Part shown: piece by piece, positions 54,441 through 64,000 of the stretch
Layout: every line of letters begins with the position of its first letter
How positions within the stretch are numbered: the first letter of the stretch is position 1
Origin: Dipteris shenzhenensis
Lineage: Eukaryota > Polypodiophyta > Polypodiopsida > Gleicheniales
Direction: 5' to 3' (one strand)
Assembly: GCA_047967505.1 (NCBI GenBank)
Contig: CM106540.1
Length of the DNA: 64,000 nucleotides
Position numbers and translations under genes: made by a program
The notes under the pieces: generated by a model
Told to the model about the DNA's origin: nothing
What the model saw: the letters and a program-made list of their open reading frames with translations, nothing else
The model's database searches: none

Positions 54441-54960
54441 TGAATTCCGTCCACCATGTGTTGGGCCAAACTGTACCCTCAAGGTCATGGGTTGGCCCAG
54501 ATTTAATCTAGGTTGTTGGATTGAGAGCCTTTAAAACACAGAATCCGCCCCTCCCTCAGTCTGACAGAAGTGCTCGCCACGTGTCAAGCTCCCAACCTCC
54601 CCACCTCCCTTGACGATCAGGAAAGGCCACGTGTCGGCCTTTCCCAATCGGAATCCGGCCGAATTTTGGCTCCTGACCGCCGGTCGATTATTGCCAAAAT
54701 CTTGCTGGCTTCCTCCCTGGAAGGGCCTCCCCATGGTCCTTTCCCTACCCCCTGAAGTTGGCTCCCCCTCCCTCAACCTGCAATTTGGTCCCAACAATCA
54801 AATGCTGGGCTGGAATCCGTTTTCTGGGCTAGCATTTGATTGCCCCCGCTGAGCCAACTCTCAAGCTCCATGGGGTTGCAAATAAATCCCACCAGTAGGA
54901 CTCCCCTAGCGCCACTGGTTGGCGCGGGGAGGCCCTCTTAGTACTCTCAATTGCCATGTT
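54441..54960. promoter_or_regulatory. Twin G-box (GCCACGTGTC) region
   Basis: Two identical GCCACGTGTC boxes (CACGTG at 54578-54583 and 54628-54633) lie 50 bp apart in a C-rich segment, 40-100 bp downstream of a 'cctttaaaacac' TATA-like box at 54527. G-boxes of this form bind plant bZIP/bHLH factors. Whether this belongs to a host promoter or an LTR cannot be told. Confidence 0.35.
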
Positions 54961-56570
54961 TGGTATTAGTCCTCACAGGACATTCAATTACTTTTCTCTC
55001 GATCTTTGGAGTGCAGAGAAGAGGGTGGCAACAAACTAGTTTTCATGAATTATATGTTTTATTATAACACCTCATTGAGTTGGAATAGTTAAGAGGCGGC
55101 TCTTTTATGGAGCGATTCGTTGTGTTATTCTTCAATGCAAGTTGCATAGTAATTCAGGGAAGCATAGTACATGCTTGTTGTGTTATTCTTTTACAACAAG
55201 ATGCAGAGGAGCCTAAGGCATGGTAAGACTGGCAAGGTGGGTGAGTTGGATGCACTCGTGTTAAGTTTGTTATTTACGGGATCGTTATCTAGTGGGTGGT
55301 GGTCTGGTTGCTCGTGGAAATTTACTAATGTCCTTCTAGCTCATTTGTCTTGCAAACATAGACACAATGTTGCATTATTGCATTTGTTGATCAAATGTTG
55401 CTAACAACCAAAGCACTTGTATAACAACGGTGTAATTTGTAATTTGCATTACTTACAAGTTACGTTGTGAAGGAGATTTAGGTTGTCATTACCCTCTACA
55501 TGGAGATGCTACACTTTTGAACTTGTTTTGTTATGTTTTCATTGAAATGTTTTTTCATAGAAACCAACATATTTTTGGAGTCTTCATGACCTTGCAACAA
55601 CAACTAATGTTTCTATGTTGACCATATAAATCCTATCATTGGTACCAGACGTTGTCTCTAGAGCAACTATCTATCGTTTCTTGTACGTTTTGTTCTCAAT
55701 TTTCATTTATGTTCTTGGTTACCCTAAGGGTCTATAATGTATTCAAGTGAAGCAACTCAAACAAACCTTATTATAAAGTTGTCTTTGCAAAAATGACATG
55801 GACCCATGGTATGGCAATTTTCATTTAGTGAACCACAATTTGGTGATTACATATTTAAAAATTTTAAAGCATTAGGATTCATCAAACAAAGTCTATTTTT
55901 CCTATCAATATTACAAAGCATTTAAAAAATTAAACTTGTTGTAATATGTCAAGTTTCCTAAAGAAATGTCAAGTGAGCATAGTGCTCGCCTTAGCAAGTT
56001 ACAATTCTATTTTGTTGAAGTGCACTTTTAATACGGTTTTGATACGATGTTCCCCAATCTTGATTGCTTTTTTGCAATACAAATTTTCTACAGTTTTCTT
56101 GAACCATGATTATACACATAAAGTGCAAAAAGAAAAGGACCAAGGAGCAAACTAAATCTTTTCCATTATTTAAAGGTTTTGGCAACTCCATTTAATGATT
56201 TTTATTGCAACATTCTCAAGCTCCAAATGACATTGGCCTAGCTAGCTAGATCATTTAGCTTGGCATTGTTGTTTCATGAGGCTCAATAAATGGCACATAA
56301 AACTTCACAAAGTATTCAATGCAATTTTCTATAAAGATAATATAAACATCTAGCCATTGTCTATCTCAATCTTGGCTTCATGGTCAAAGGGTACTCACAT
56401 TTTGTTTCACACTAAGCATTGACATTTGCAAGTTCAATTCTATACATATGTCTTTGTTTACATTACATGCACACATAAGTAAGAGGTGACAAAGTGAGGC
56501 TTAATAACTAAGCCCGTAAATACCTCCAATTATATGGATGCTTTCTACATCATGATAATGCATCAAGTTT
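54961..56570. other. AT-rich DNA, nothing recognised
   Basis: About 1.6 kb with no coding signal above about 80 codons and no transposon motif. Confidence 0.35.
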
Positions 56571-56577
56571 CCTTTTA

Positions 56578-56805
56578 AGGGTTTTGACTATGATACCTAC
56601 ATGGTACGTCACAACAATGCACTCCAAGCTCATTGTCCATTGACCAGCACTTATTTCTTGACCACAATACATGGCTTCAATTCTTGGTTAAGGGTTTTGA
56701 CTATGATAATTACATGGTACCTCACAACAATGCAATCAAGCTCATTGTCCACATTGACCAACACTTCTTTCTTGAGCACGATACATGGCTTCAATTATTG
56801 ATTCA
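56578..56805. repeat. Tandem duplication of about 115 bp
   Basis: 'gggttttgactatgata..tacatggtac.tcacaacaatgca..caagctcattgtcca' to 'catggcttcaatt' occurs at 56578-56690 and 56693-56800 with about ten differences. Confidence 0.9.
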
Positions 56806-56937
56806 ATATTCCTAAAGCCATTTCACATGTGGGATGCCTTGATCCCAAAGCTAAGGTGTGAAGCCAACTAAAAGCAATGAAAGCTTTCCTACACAATATG
56901 TGAGCATCATATCTTATAGGTCTCTTACTATGAAAAT

Positions 56938-57286
56938 TGTTGGAAAGCTAACATTACTACATGTAAAAGTAGTGATGGTTGTAAAAATGAGCGTGTGGCT
57001 TGGAAAGCTAGTTCAGGCATGTGGAGAAGAATGGGCTAACAAGGCCTCGAACTCAAGTGGCCTCCAATTTATTTATGGTCCTCACTTGTACCATTATCTA
57101 TTTCTTGAGTGGTTGCAAGAGTAGACTTCCAGAGTGGGTAAATTTATGTCGCTCTTTCTATTTCATCCACATATCTCTCAAAGACAAATGTTTATGGCTG
57201 CTCACTCAGCACACAAGATTATAACTCTCTCGCACACATACACACCTCACCACAAGCCTCTGGTATGCACTCCCTGTTTTCCAACA
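56938..57286 (+). repeat. 5' LTR of element L
   Basis: 349 bp, TGTTGG...CCAACA. Confidence 0.8.
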
Positions 57287-57299
57287 TGGTATCAGAGCC
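57287..57299 (+). other. Primer-binding site of element L
   Basis: TGGTATCAGAGCC, perfect match to the iMet-type site, with no spacer after the LTR. Confidence 0.88.
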
Positions 57300-58538
57300 A
57301 TAATTGGTGTGCTTAATTGCATGGTTCAAAGAGAAGCTCGAAGCATGAAGATGGTGGTTCAACATTCATGAGAAGAAGATTCAAGAGGAGGAATAAGCTC
57401 AAGAGCAGCAATAGTGCTTCAACAAACCTCCATTAAAACCAAGCCATCATTGGGTGGAAAAGAAATTAGTCATTTATTATAGCATTGCTCTCAACAAGTG
57501 TTTGTTGGTTATGGAATTGCTCGCATAACCCCCTTCTACTATGCTTGAAGATGGTTGAATGTGGAGATGCTTCATTGTACTATGTCCAAATAAGCTACCC
57601 TATGCATAAAGAATTAAACTTCATGTACCATACAGAACTATGAGTTTGTTTATTCACTTGGCATGGAACCTAAAATATAGGTTTTTATATTACATTGCTC
57701 ACGGTAGTTCCCAGAAAGTAATTTCTCCAAGGGGGACACCTTATCTTTGTCAGGAGAATTTGGAGCTTTAAAAAAATGAATTTCTAGCTTCCATTTGTGA
57801 TAAGATGGAAGCCTATGTTCAATTGCCATTTTCATTCATGGATTAGGGCACCATTTGATCTATTGGTAAGTTGTGTATTGTATGCAATAAAGTGACGAGA
57901 TGATCCTTGACGTAAGTAGCTCACCTTCTTGTCCATTTAAAACAAGATGGTGTGTAGATGCTGCCTATTTTTTTGTCAAATCTAGGGATATTACTTCTTG
58001 TGGTCATCTAGTTATGTCTAAAGACCATGAATCTGCAAGTAGGTTGTCAGAAATGATGCCTTCTTCTCCCACATCTACTATCCTGCTGAGTTCTTTAGCT
58101 CAAAATCAACACATGTATGTTCTAAGCATGTGCAGATCATGGTTGTTTTCTTGCCATGATATCTCAACGGCCTATAAAAAGCGATTGGGATCTACATCAA
58201 TGTGCGAGATACTTCAAAATCTTGCATCTACATTGACGTGCAAGATACTTCAAATTTTTGCATTCTAGGTGTAAAGGAGTCCTTCAACAAAGCCATCAAG
58301 CATTCAACCAAAATGAGGTATACTGATGAACACTCTTACATATGGAGCTCTCCATTACCTTTACTTCGGTTGTATGGGACATTGTGAGTTCTATATGATA
58401 TTTTACCATGCATGAAGCCTTGGATTAATCCACATTAGTGATTAGTGATTAAGTTATGAAAATTACTCTCTAGCACATCCCTATGGTCAATTAATCTATC
58501 AAATTCTCTCCATACACCACATAGGCATTAAGGGAAGG

Positions 58539-58825
58539 TGGTGGAAAACTAACATTACTACACGTAAAAGCAGCGATGGTTGTAAAACTTCGTGTGCTTC
58601 TTGGAAAGGGATCCTGTGATTTATTTGTGGTCCTTTCTTGTAGCATTATGTCCTTCTTGAGTAGTTATGAGAGTAGCTTTATAGAGTGATTCATCTATCT
58701 CTATTTCATCCACATATCTCTCTTAGACAAATGTCTATGGCTGTTGCAAACACAAGATTAGAGCTCTCTCTCTCTCTCTCGCTCACACACACTATTACTA
58801 CAAGCTTGGTTTAATTACTCCAAAG
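58539..58825 (+). repeat. 3' LTR of element L
   Basis: Aligns with the 5' LTR (shared 'catccacatatctctc.tagacaaatgt.tatggctg', 'acacaagatta.a.ctctctc'). The end near 58825 is approximate. A (TC)n run at 58764-58782 is an expansion relative to the 5' LTR. Confidence 0.75.
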
Positions 58826-59860
58826 AAATAGCTATGTGAGATTTAAGTGATTAGTGTCCAATGACACTAATGCTGCTTGTTTATGCTTGTTGCAAAGATG
58901 GCTGTTAATTGAGTCAAGGGTACCCTCAATGATGGTTTACATCTTGCTTAGTATGGTTTTGTACCTCAGAGCCATATTATGATAATGTTACAAAATGCAT
59001 ATGTAGATAGTGTGAATATGCCAAGTATACATAACAAAATGTCCTTCTTGGAGTTGAGGAGTGGTAAGCATTGAGCCCCTCTACATGCCCAACACATAGA
59101 GTAAGGGTGGAGCTAAGGTAGGTGAGTCCTTGAAACACATGTGCTTAGACCCTCTCCAATCAGGTCAGGGAACGAGTCACAAAGGTGGAAGTGATGACAC
59201 CTCGCCAAAGGCCGATGGAACTTCAAAATCCGAGAAAGGAGGTGCCCTTGGATCATCATCAAATGCGAAGATCTTGGCATTCAGATATGAGCTAGCTTCT
59301 CCCTATTGGAGACAAAGGAGGCCATCAACCTACTCCATGCAGAGATTTCACGTCGAGCCAAGGAAATGGAGAGGAAGGAATGGTTTGAAACAGGCAAAAG
59401 ACATCTCGCATGTTGTGAGATTCAGTTGGAAGAGGCATCATGCCAGAGCTAGAGTGGCTATCTCCAAGCAAGGTCTACCTATTCTTCATAGGATGCATCT
59501 CAACATTGGACGAATTGTGCCAATTCCTCATGTTTGACTGTGATCTCCCACAAGATTCATAGTCAACAAAACCTCTTGGGAAGGGATTCTATCTCATCAG
59601 ATGTGTTTCGGAAGTGTTGCGCAACAACATGCTGGGTAAGCTGTTTGTGTTCTCTAGAGCGACGGTACTAGTGATCCCCTAGAGTCCCTCATTCTCTAGC
59701 GATAAGTTTCTCTATCATGATTGCCCCATCTATATCGAGTTCTCAACCTCCTGCCTTGGTTGGGGGACTCCCTCGAGATGTTGGCAGTAACTCTTGAAAG
59801 AGTGGTGCTCATTTCGGCATCAACCAAGGCTCCCTTTGGCATGAAAAGGGCATGGATCAT
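58826..59860. other. Unassigned, possibly decayed retroelement ORF
   Basis: The plus-strand frame 59130-59537 is Ser/Gly/Lys-rich, then basic, with no firm match. It may be continuous with the knuckle-like fragment at 59880. Confidence 0.25.
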
Positions 59861-60020
59861 TTGGGGTCGTGCTCAAGACATGCTTTGTGTGCAAGAAGTC
59901 TGGTCATTTTGCAAGATCAGACCGAAAAACATAGCCTTGGTGCATGGGGGAAAGGATTGACCTAGACCCTACATCAAAGGATGATGGTGGAGAAGACTCG
60001 ACAAATGCCCCAAAGATTCA
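59861..60020 (+). pseudogene. Degenerate zinc-knuckle fragment
   Basis: VLKTCFVCKKSGHFARSDRKT at about 59870-59930 has C-x2-C-x4-H but Asp where the fourth ligand (Cys) should be. It is followed by a Lys/Glu/Arg-rich run. It could be the remains of a Gag or DUF4283-type ORF1 protein. Confidence 0.35.
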
Positions 60021-60195
60021 CCAAAAGCCACCTTGCCACATCAAACGGCTCTGAAAGTCTCATTAGAAGAGGTCATTGAAGCTGTGCCATCTGCGAAAGG
60101 GTGGAAAACTGTGGGGAAAAGAAGGGAAGAGAGAAAGAAAGAGGAAGAGAGGAAGAGAGAAAAGAGAGAAAGAGAAAGAGAGGAAATGAAAGGAA

Positions 60196-60198
<3 letters not shown>

Positions 60199-60239
<41 letters not shown>
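60199..60239 (+). repeat. (GA)n microsatellite
   Basis: About 20 GA units within a longer purine-only tract (60110-60270). ORFs across it are low-complexity artefacts. Confidence 0.95.
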
Positions 60240-60243
<4 letters not shown>

Positions 60244-60319
60244 AAGAAGAGAAATAGAAGAAAGAAGAAGAGAGAAAACATCTACCCACTTTCTCTAGAA
60301 CCAGGGCTTGTGGCATGCT

Positions 60320-60717
60320 CTATTCAACTAGTCCTTAAGACAGGAAATCATGCCTGCTCTTGAGTGTGAAGATAGTGGGAGAGAGGGAAGGAGTCTCACT
60401 TGTGGCTTTCTCACATACACAATGGGGGAATACACACAAAGGTGGAGGCTGAAAACAGTTTTCCTCTTCCTAGTTGTGAAAGCCAAAAAGAACTCTAGTA
60501 CAAAGAAATAGGAGAACCCTATATGTGGGTTTCAAACCAAACTCAGCTAACTAAGGTGGCATACTAACTGAGCCACGAACTAGAGTACATAAGGATAGCT
60601 GTCATCTAGCTATTATTCATGGGCGGTGTACCAACCGCATCTGCAACTAACAAGTCGGTGACATAAATGCACAACGGTCACCCTGGCATATCACGAGTGG
60701 AGCTTGATATGTCAACA
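60320..60717 (-). repeat. 3' LTR of copia K (end approximate)
   Basis: On the minus strand TGTTGACATATCAAGC begins at 60717, directly after the polypurine tract GAGGGGGAG (60726-60718). A 'tctttgtactaga' block and a CT-rich end follow. The downstream boundary near 60320 is uncertain, since the 5' LTR is outside the window. Confidence 0.65.
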
Positions 60718-61310
60718 CTCCCCCTCGACCTCAATCCCAATTCTTGCACACCAAGCAGGTCTCTGAACTTGCGCAGCTTCTCTGTGCCCAATGCCTTCGT
60801 GAATATGTCAGCTACCTGATCCTCTATGCTAACATAAACTAGATCAATACAACCTAGTAAAACCTTCTCCCACACATAGTAATAATGCATCTCAATGTGC
60901 TTTGTTCTAGCATGATAGACTAGGTTATTTGCCAAGTGTATACTGCTCATGTTGTCACAATAAATGACAACTGGCCCATCTGTAGACTAATGCATATCAT
61001 AAAGTAGCTTATGCAACCAAGCTACCTCACATGCAGCCATTGTTGCACCCCTGTACTCAGCCTCTGTGCTCCACAAGGCAACTATAGGTTGCTTCTTGCT
61101 GCTCCAAGTGACTGCAGCACTCCCAAAAGAGAACACATATCCACTAGTACATCGTCTATCTGAAATACTACCAGCCCAATCAGCATCAGTGTTTCCATGC
61201 AACTGTATCTGAACCCCAGCCTCATAAAATAGTCCATACTGCAATGTGGACTTCACATACCTGAGTATGCATCTAGCCGCATCCAAATGCGGTTTCCTTG
61301 GAGCCCGCAT
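60678..61310 (-). pseudogene. Copia K RNase H
   Basis: Minus strand: RAPRKPHLDAARCILRYVKS, HGNTDADWAGSISDRRCTSG, WSSKKQPIVALWSTEAEYRG and CEVAWLHKLLYDMH. A stop follows, and then NLVYHARTKHIEMHYYYVWE and DQVADIFTKALGTEKLRKFR. The frame ends inside the LTR. Confidence 0.92.
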
Positions 61311-61415
61311 AAACTGACTTAAAATCTAATAGCATAGCTCAAATCTGGCCTGGTAATTGTCATATAAATCAAACTTCCTACTATGCGTTTGTACATAGTA
61401 GGGTCTTCTAGAAGC

Positions 61416-62387
61416 TCACTTGCATCTGCGCTTAGCTTCACATTCTGCTCCAAAGACTAAAATAGGCTTACAACCTGTCATCCCATATTTGGATAGCATG
61501 TCCAATCCATACTGCCTCTGCAAGAGCTGCATCCCACTTGGTGATCTAATCACCTCAATGCCCAATAAATAACGTAGCTCTCCCAAATCCTTCATGTCAA
61601 ACTTCTGCCTCAATAGCATTTTCACATGAAGGATATCTTCATCACTATCACCTGTGATGATCAAATCATCAACATAAATGACAAGCAGCATAATACCTTT
61701 CCCTGTTTTTCTCACATAAAGTGAGAAATCTGCCTTGGAAATTTGAAAGCCAATAGTGACAAGATACTGTCCTATCTTGTCAGACCATGCTCTAGGTGCT
61801 TGCTTCAAGCCATACAAGGCTTTCTTCAACCTGCAAACAAACTCAGGATGAACAGCATGAACATAACTTAGTGGCTGCTCCATAAAGACCTCTTCTTGCA
61901 AATCACCATGCAAGAAAGCATTCTTTACATCCATCTGATGTAAAGACCATCCCTTTGATGCAGCCATAGCAATGACTGCTCTTACGGTTGCCATCCTTGC
62001 AATCGGACTGAATGTTTCTTTATAATGAATGCCATATGTCTGTGCATACCCCTTTACAACTAATCTTGCCTTGTATCTATTCACAAAACCATCTGCATTG
62101 TGCTTCACCTAATAAACCCACTTACAGCTAATTGCATTCTTGTCTTTAGGCAAAGGCACCAATTCCCATGTAGCATTTGCTTCCAAGGCATCCATTTCTT
62201 CATCCACGGCTTTCTCCCATTTTTCTTTTCCCATGGCTTGCTCAATAGAAGTGGGTTCTGGTTTCTGTATCACTTTGACCATACAGGCATAATGAATGGT
62301 TGTAAATCCATCATATTTCAGCCTATCCATAGGATATCTAGCTTTGGTGGACCTGCGCAAAATAGGCTCACTTCCAGGTGCTCTCAA
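61416..62387 (-). pseudogene. Copia K reverse transcriptase
   Basis: 62387-62109: MGKEKWEKAVDEEMDALEAN, TWELVPLPKDKNAISCKWVY and a stop. 62108-61416: RYKARLVVKGYAQTYGIHYKE, HQMDVKNAFLHGDLQEEVFM (catalytic Asp), LKQAPRAW, MLLVIYVDDLIITG (YVDD active site) and LRYLLGIEV. Nearly full-length RT with one nonsense codon between the pieces. Confidence 0.93.
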
Positions 62388-62671
62388 AACATCCCTGGTC
62401 TTCCTTACTCTAGGTGTAACAATAGAAGAATACCCAACTCATCATCAATGCTCTATTCTGAGCCACTGGATTCACCATCCACATAAGAATGACCTGCATT
62501 CACATCAACCATGGGCTGATCTACCTTCTCTTTTCCTTTTCGTGATACCTGCATACCACTATCTGCATTGCTTTGAGGAGATTCTCTTGATCTCAATGTG
62601 CCTATCCATGGCGAAGTATGTGAACCACTGCTAGGGGACACTACAGGTCCAGTAATATTTTGTGATTGCTA

Positions 62672-63420
62672 CTATGAATTCTGTGCAGCATTACCATTTT
62701 GTGCATCTACATCAATCATCACATTTACTGGTTTATACCAGCTACTCATCTCATCAAAACCAACATCTCTGCTCACTGTAAACTTACGAGTAGAAGGGTT
62801 ATAGCATCTATACCCTTTCTGCTGCAGAGAATAACCAATAAAGATGCACTTCTCAGCTTTTGGATCCAACTTAGACCTCAACTCATCTGGCACATGAACA
62901 TAGGCAATGCAACCAAAAATTTCCAAATGAGAAATATTTGGTTTCCTACCAGTATACATCGCCTTTGGCATCCTGCCATGTATTGCTGCAGTGGGAGTCC
63001 TGTTCATTATGTAAACTGATGTAGCAACTGCTTCAACCCAATAATAATCTGGTAGGTCTTTTTCATTTAGCATGGCCCGAGATACCTCTCCAATATGCCT
63101 TTTTTTCCTTTCTGCAAGTCCATTTTGCTATGGGGTATGACTGCATGAATATTGCTGCTTTATGCCATGCTCCTACAGGAACCTTGCAAACTCATTTGAG
63201 AGGTACTCTCCCCCTCTATCTGACCTTAGGCATTTTATTTGTAGGCCTGTTTCTTTTTCAACCATAGCTATAAAAGCGCTTTGAAGTGCCCAAAAACTTC
63301 ACTTTTCTTTTTCATAAAATACACCCAAACTTTTCTGCTGTAGTCATCAATAAAAGTGACAAAATAATGACAGCCTCCAATAGATACAGCTTTAGTAGTC
63401 CACACATCAGAGTGGATTAA
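62672..63420 (-). pseudogene. Copia K integrase core, frameshifted
   Basis: Between 63400 and 63080 the minus strand carries VTFIDDYS-like, LRSDRGGEYLS-like (second Asp) and, after a TAG, QNGLAERKKR (Glu). The frame 63073-62672 then continues DYYWVEAVATSVYIMNRTPT, AYVHVPDELRSKLDPKAEKC and GYRCYNPSTRKFTVSRDVGF. At least one frameshift lies near 63290. Confidence 0.9.
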
Positions 63421-63429
63421 TTCCAATGG

Positions 63430-63993
63430 CTACTTACTCTCGTTAACATGCCTAGGAAATGGTTTCCTTGCCTGTTTTCCAAATTGACAAGCTTCACATA
63501 CCTTATGCATTTCTGCAACCTTGAATTTAGGCAATCCTACAACAATATTTTGGGCCTGCATTGATTTAAGTCGCTGTACATTAACATGACCAATGCGTTT
63601 ATGCCAGATATTAATATCTACAACTACACTGGTCCCATGTGCAAACATTGCTGCACTCAATTCAGGCATGTCTGCATCCAATGTAAACATCCTGCCCTTC
63701 TTCTTTCCTTTTGCTATCAAGCGACCATTATTTTTCATATCCTCAACAAAGCATCCATGAGGATTAAATCTGACCTGCAAGCCCTACTCAACCATTTGAC
63801 CAACAGAAACCAGGTTCTTGGTGATGTTCGGGACATGAAATACATCAGACAGATATTTCTTTTTCCCATCCTGCATAGACAAAGGAATTTTACTGATTTG
63901 CACAATAGGATGTGTAGTATCATCACCAGTCTCCACAAATCTTGGTCTTTCCATTTTCCTTGCATCCTGCATCCATTCTGCATGACCTGTCAT
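63430..63993 (-). pseudogene. Copia K protease end and pre-integrase
   Basis: 63993-63784 encodes LSDVFHVPNITKNLVSVGQM (protease C-terminal part); the active site is outside the window. After a stop, 63780-63430 gives the pre-integrase region with IWHKRIGHVNVQRLKSM and KVCEACQFGKQARKPF (HHCC zinc ligands). Confidence 0.9.
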
Positions 63994-64000
63994 GTGGTTT

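Larger units (their letters stand above)
56938..58825 (+). mobile_element. Small non-autonomous LTR retrotransposon L
   Basis: Direct repeats TGTTGGAAAGCTAACATTACTAC (56938) and TGGTGGAAAACTAACATTACTAC (58539) begin two LTRs of about 350 and 290 bp. The first ends ...TTTTCCAACA at 57286 and is followed at once by a perfect TGGTATCAGAGCC primer site. The second is preceded by a polypurine tract AAGGGAAGG (58530-58538). The 1.25-kb interior has no intact gag or pol. A short WCVDAAYFFVKSRDITSCGHLVMSKD stretch at 57949-58026 sits where a protease would. The LTRs are diverged, so it is old. Confidence 0.8.
60678..64000 (-). mobile_element. Ty1/copia element K pol region, minus strand
   Basis: A copia element entering from the right edge: protease end, integrase, RT, RNase H, polypurine tract and 3' LTR. 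Gag and the 5' LTR lie beyond 64000. There are several frameshifts and stops. It is the best-preserved RT of the minus-strand elements and belongs to a subfamily different from A/B, C and J. Confidence 0.92.

Noticed and set aside
54153-54443. ORF MADREAQLIAMAAQ... as a host gene
   Set aside because: Starts with ATG and has plausible composition, but I recognise no family, and splice partners were not found; left as unassigned.
60033-60316. Lys/Glu/Arg-rich and Leu/Ser-rich ORFs
   Set aside because: They are translations of a purine tract and its (GA)n core; no independent evidence of coding.

Overview
The window is nuclear DNA of a land plant with a large, transposon-rich genome. The evidence is GT-AG introns of 9.6 and 18 kb, Ty1/copia and Ty3/gypsy elements primed by initiator-Met tRNA, and several non-LTR (LINE) families with microsatellite 3' tails. 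A fern or gymnosperm would fit; the sequence alone does not decide. No rRNA, tRNA, CRISPR or prokaryotic operon was seen.

The one convincing host gene lies on the minus strand and is almost hidden. Four exons (30318-30139, 30035-29953, 11992-11794, 2233-2112), plus a likely upstream exon (30612-30457), join in a continuous reading frame. They encode the N-terminal half of a FemAB-like/DUF482 protein of the GNAT acyltransferase superfamily. The gene continues beyond the left edge of the window. Its two long introns hold most of the transposons in the left half.

Layout: 1-1411, minus-strand LTR-retrotransposon leader. 2112-2233, host exon. 2700-6861, truncated Ty3/gypsy element. 7190-9790, decayed minus-strand LINE. 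10490-11300, LTR end plus primer-binding site of another element. 11794-11992, host exon. 12655-21238, copia element A, split by a LINE (14112-17885) and cut in its reverse transcriptase by a LINE tail. 21321-27323, nearly complete copia element B with both LTRs and a 5-bp target duplication. 27331-29160, LINE relic. 29953-30612, host exons. 31550-32700, DUF4283-like retroelement ORF. 32700-40154, minus-strand copia C, with a 2.5-kb composite insertion in its integrase. 40500-42260, gypsy and LINE scraps. 42560-42865, LTR end. 43431-46129, deleted copia J. 46600-53422, LINE cluster in which three plus-strand copies are stacked on one another's tails. 53423-56937, largely unassigned. 56938-58825, small LTR element. 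60320-64000, minus-strand copia K running off the right edge.

Every transposon ORF seen is interrupted, so the window records repeated nested insertion and decay around one surviving host gene. The best leads are the concealed host gene, the shared 3' hairpin design of different LINE families, the GTAC-rich and TTTGGGG-rich leader modules shared by distinct LTR families, a duplicated primer-binding site, and a gypsy RNase H patch inside a LINE reverse transcriptase.
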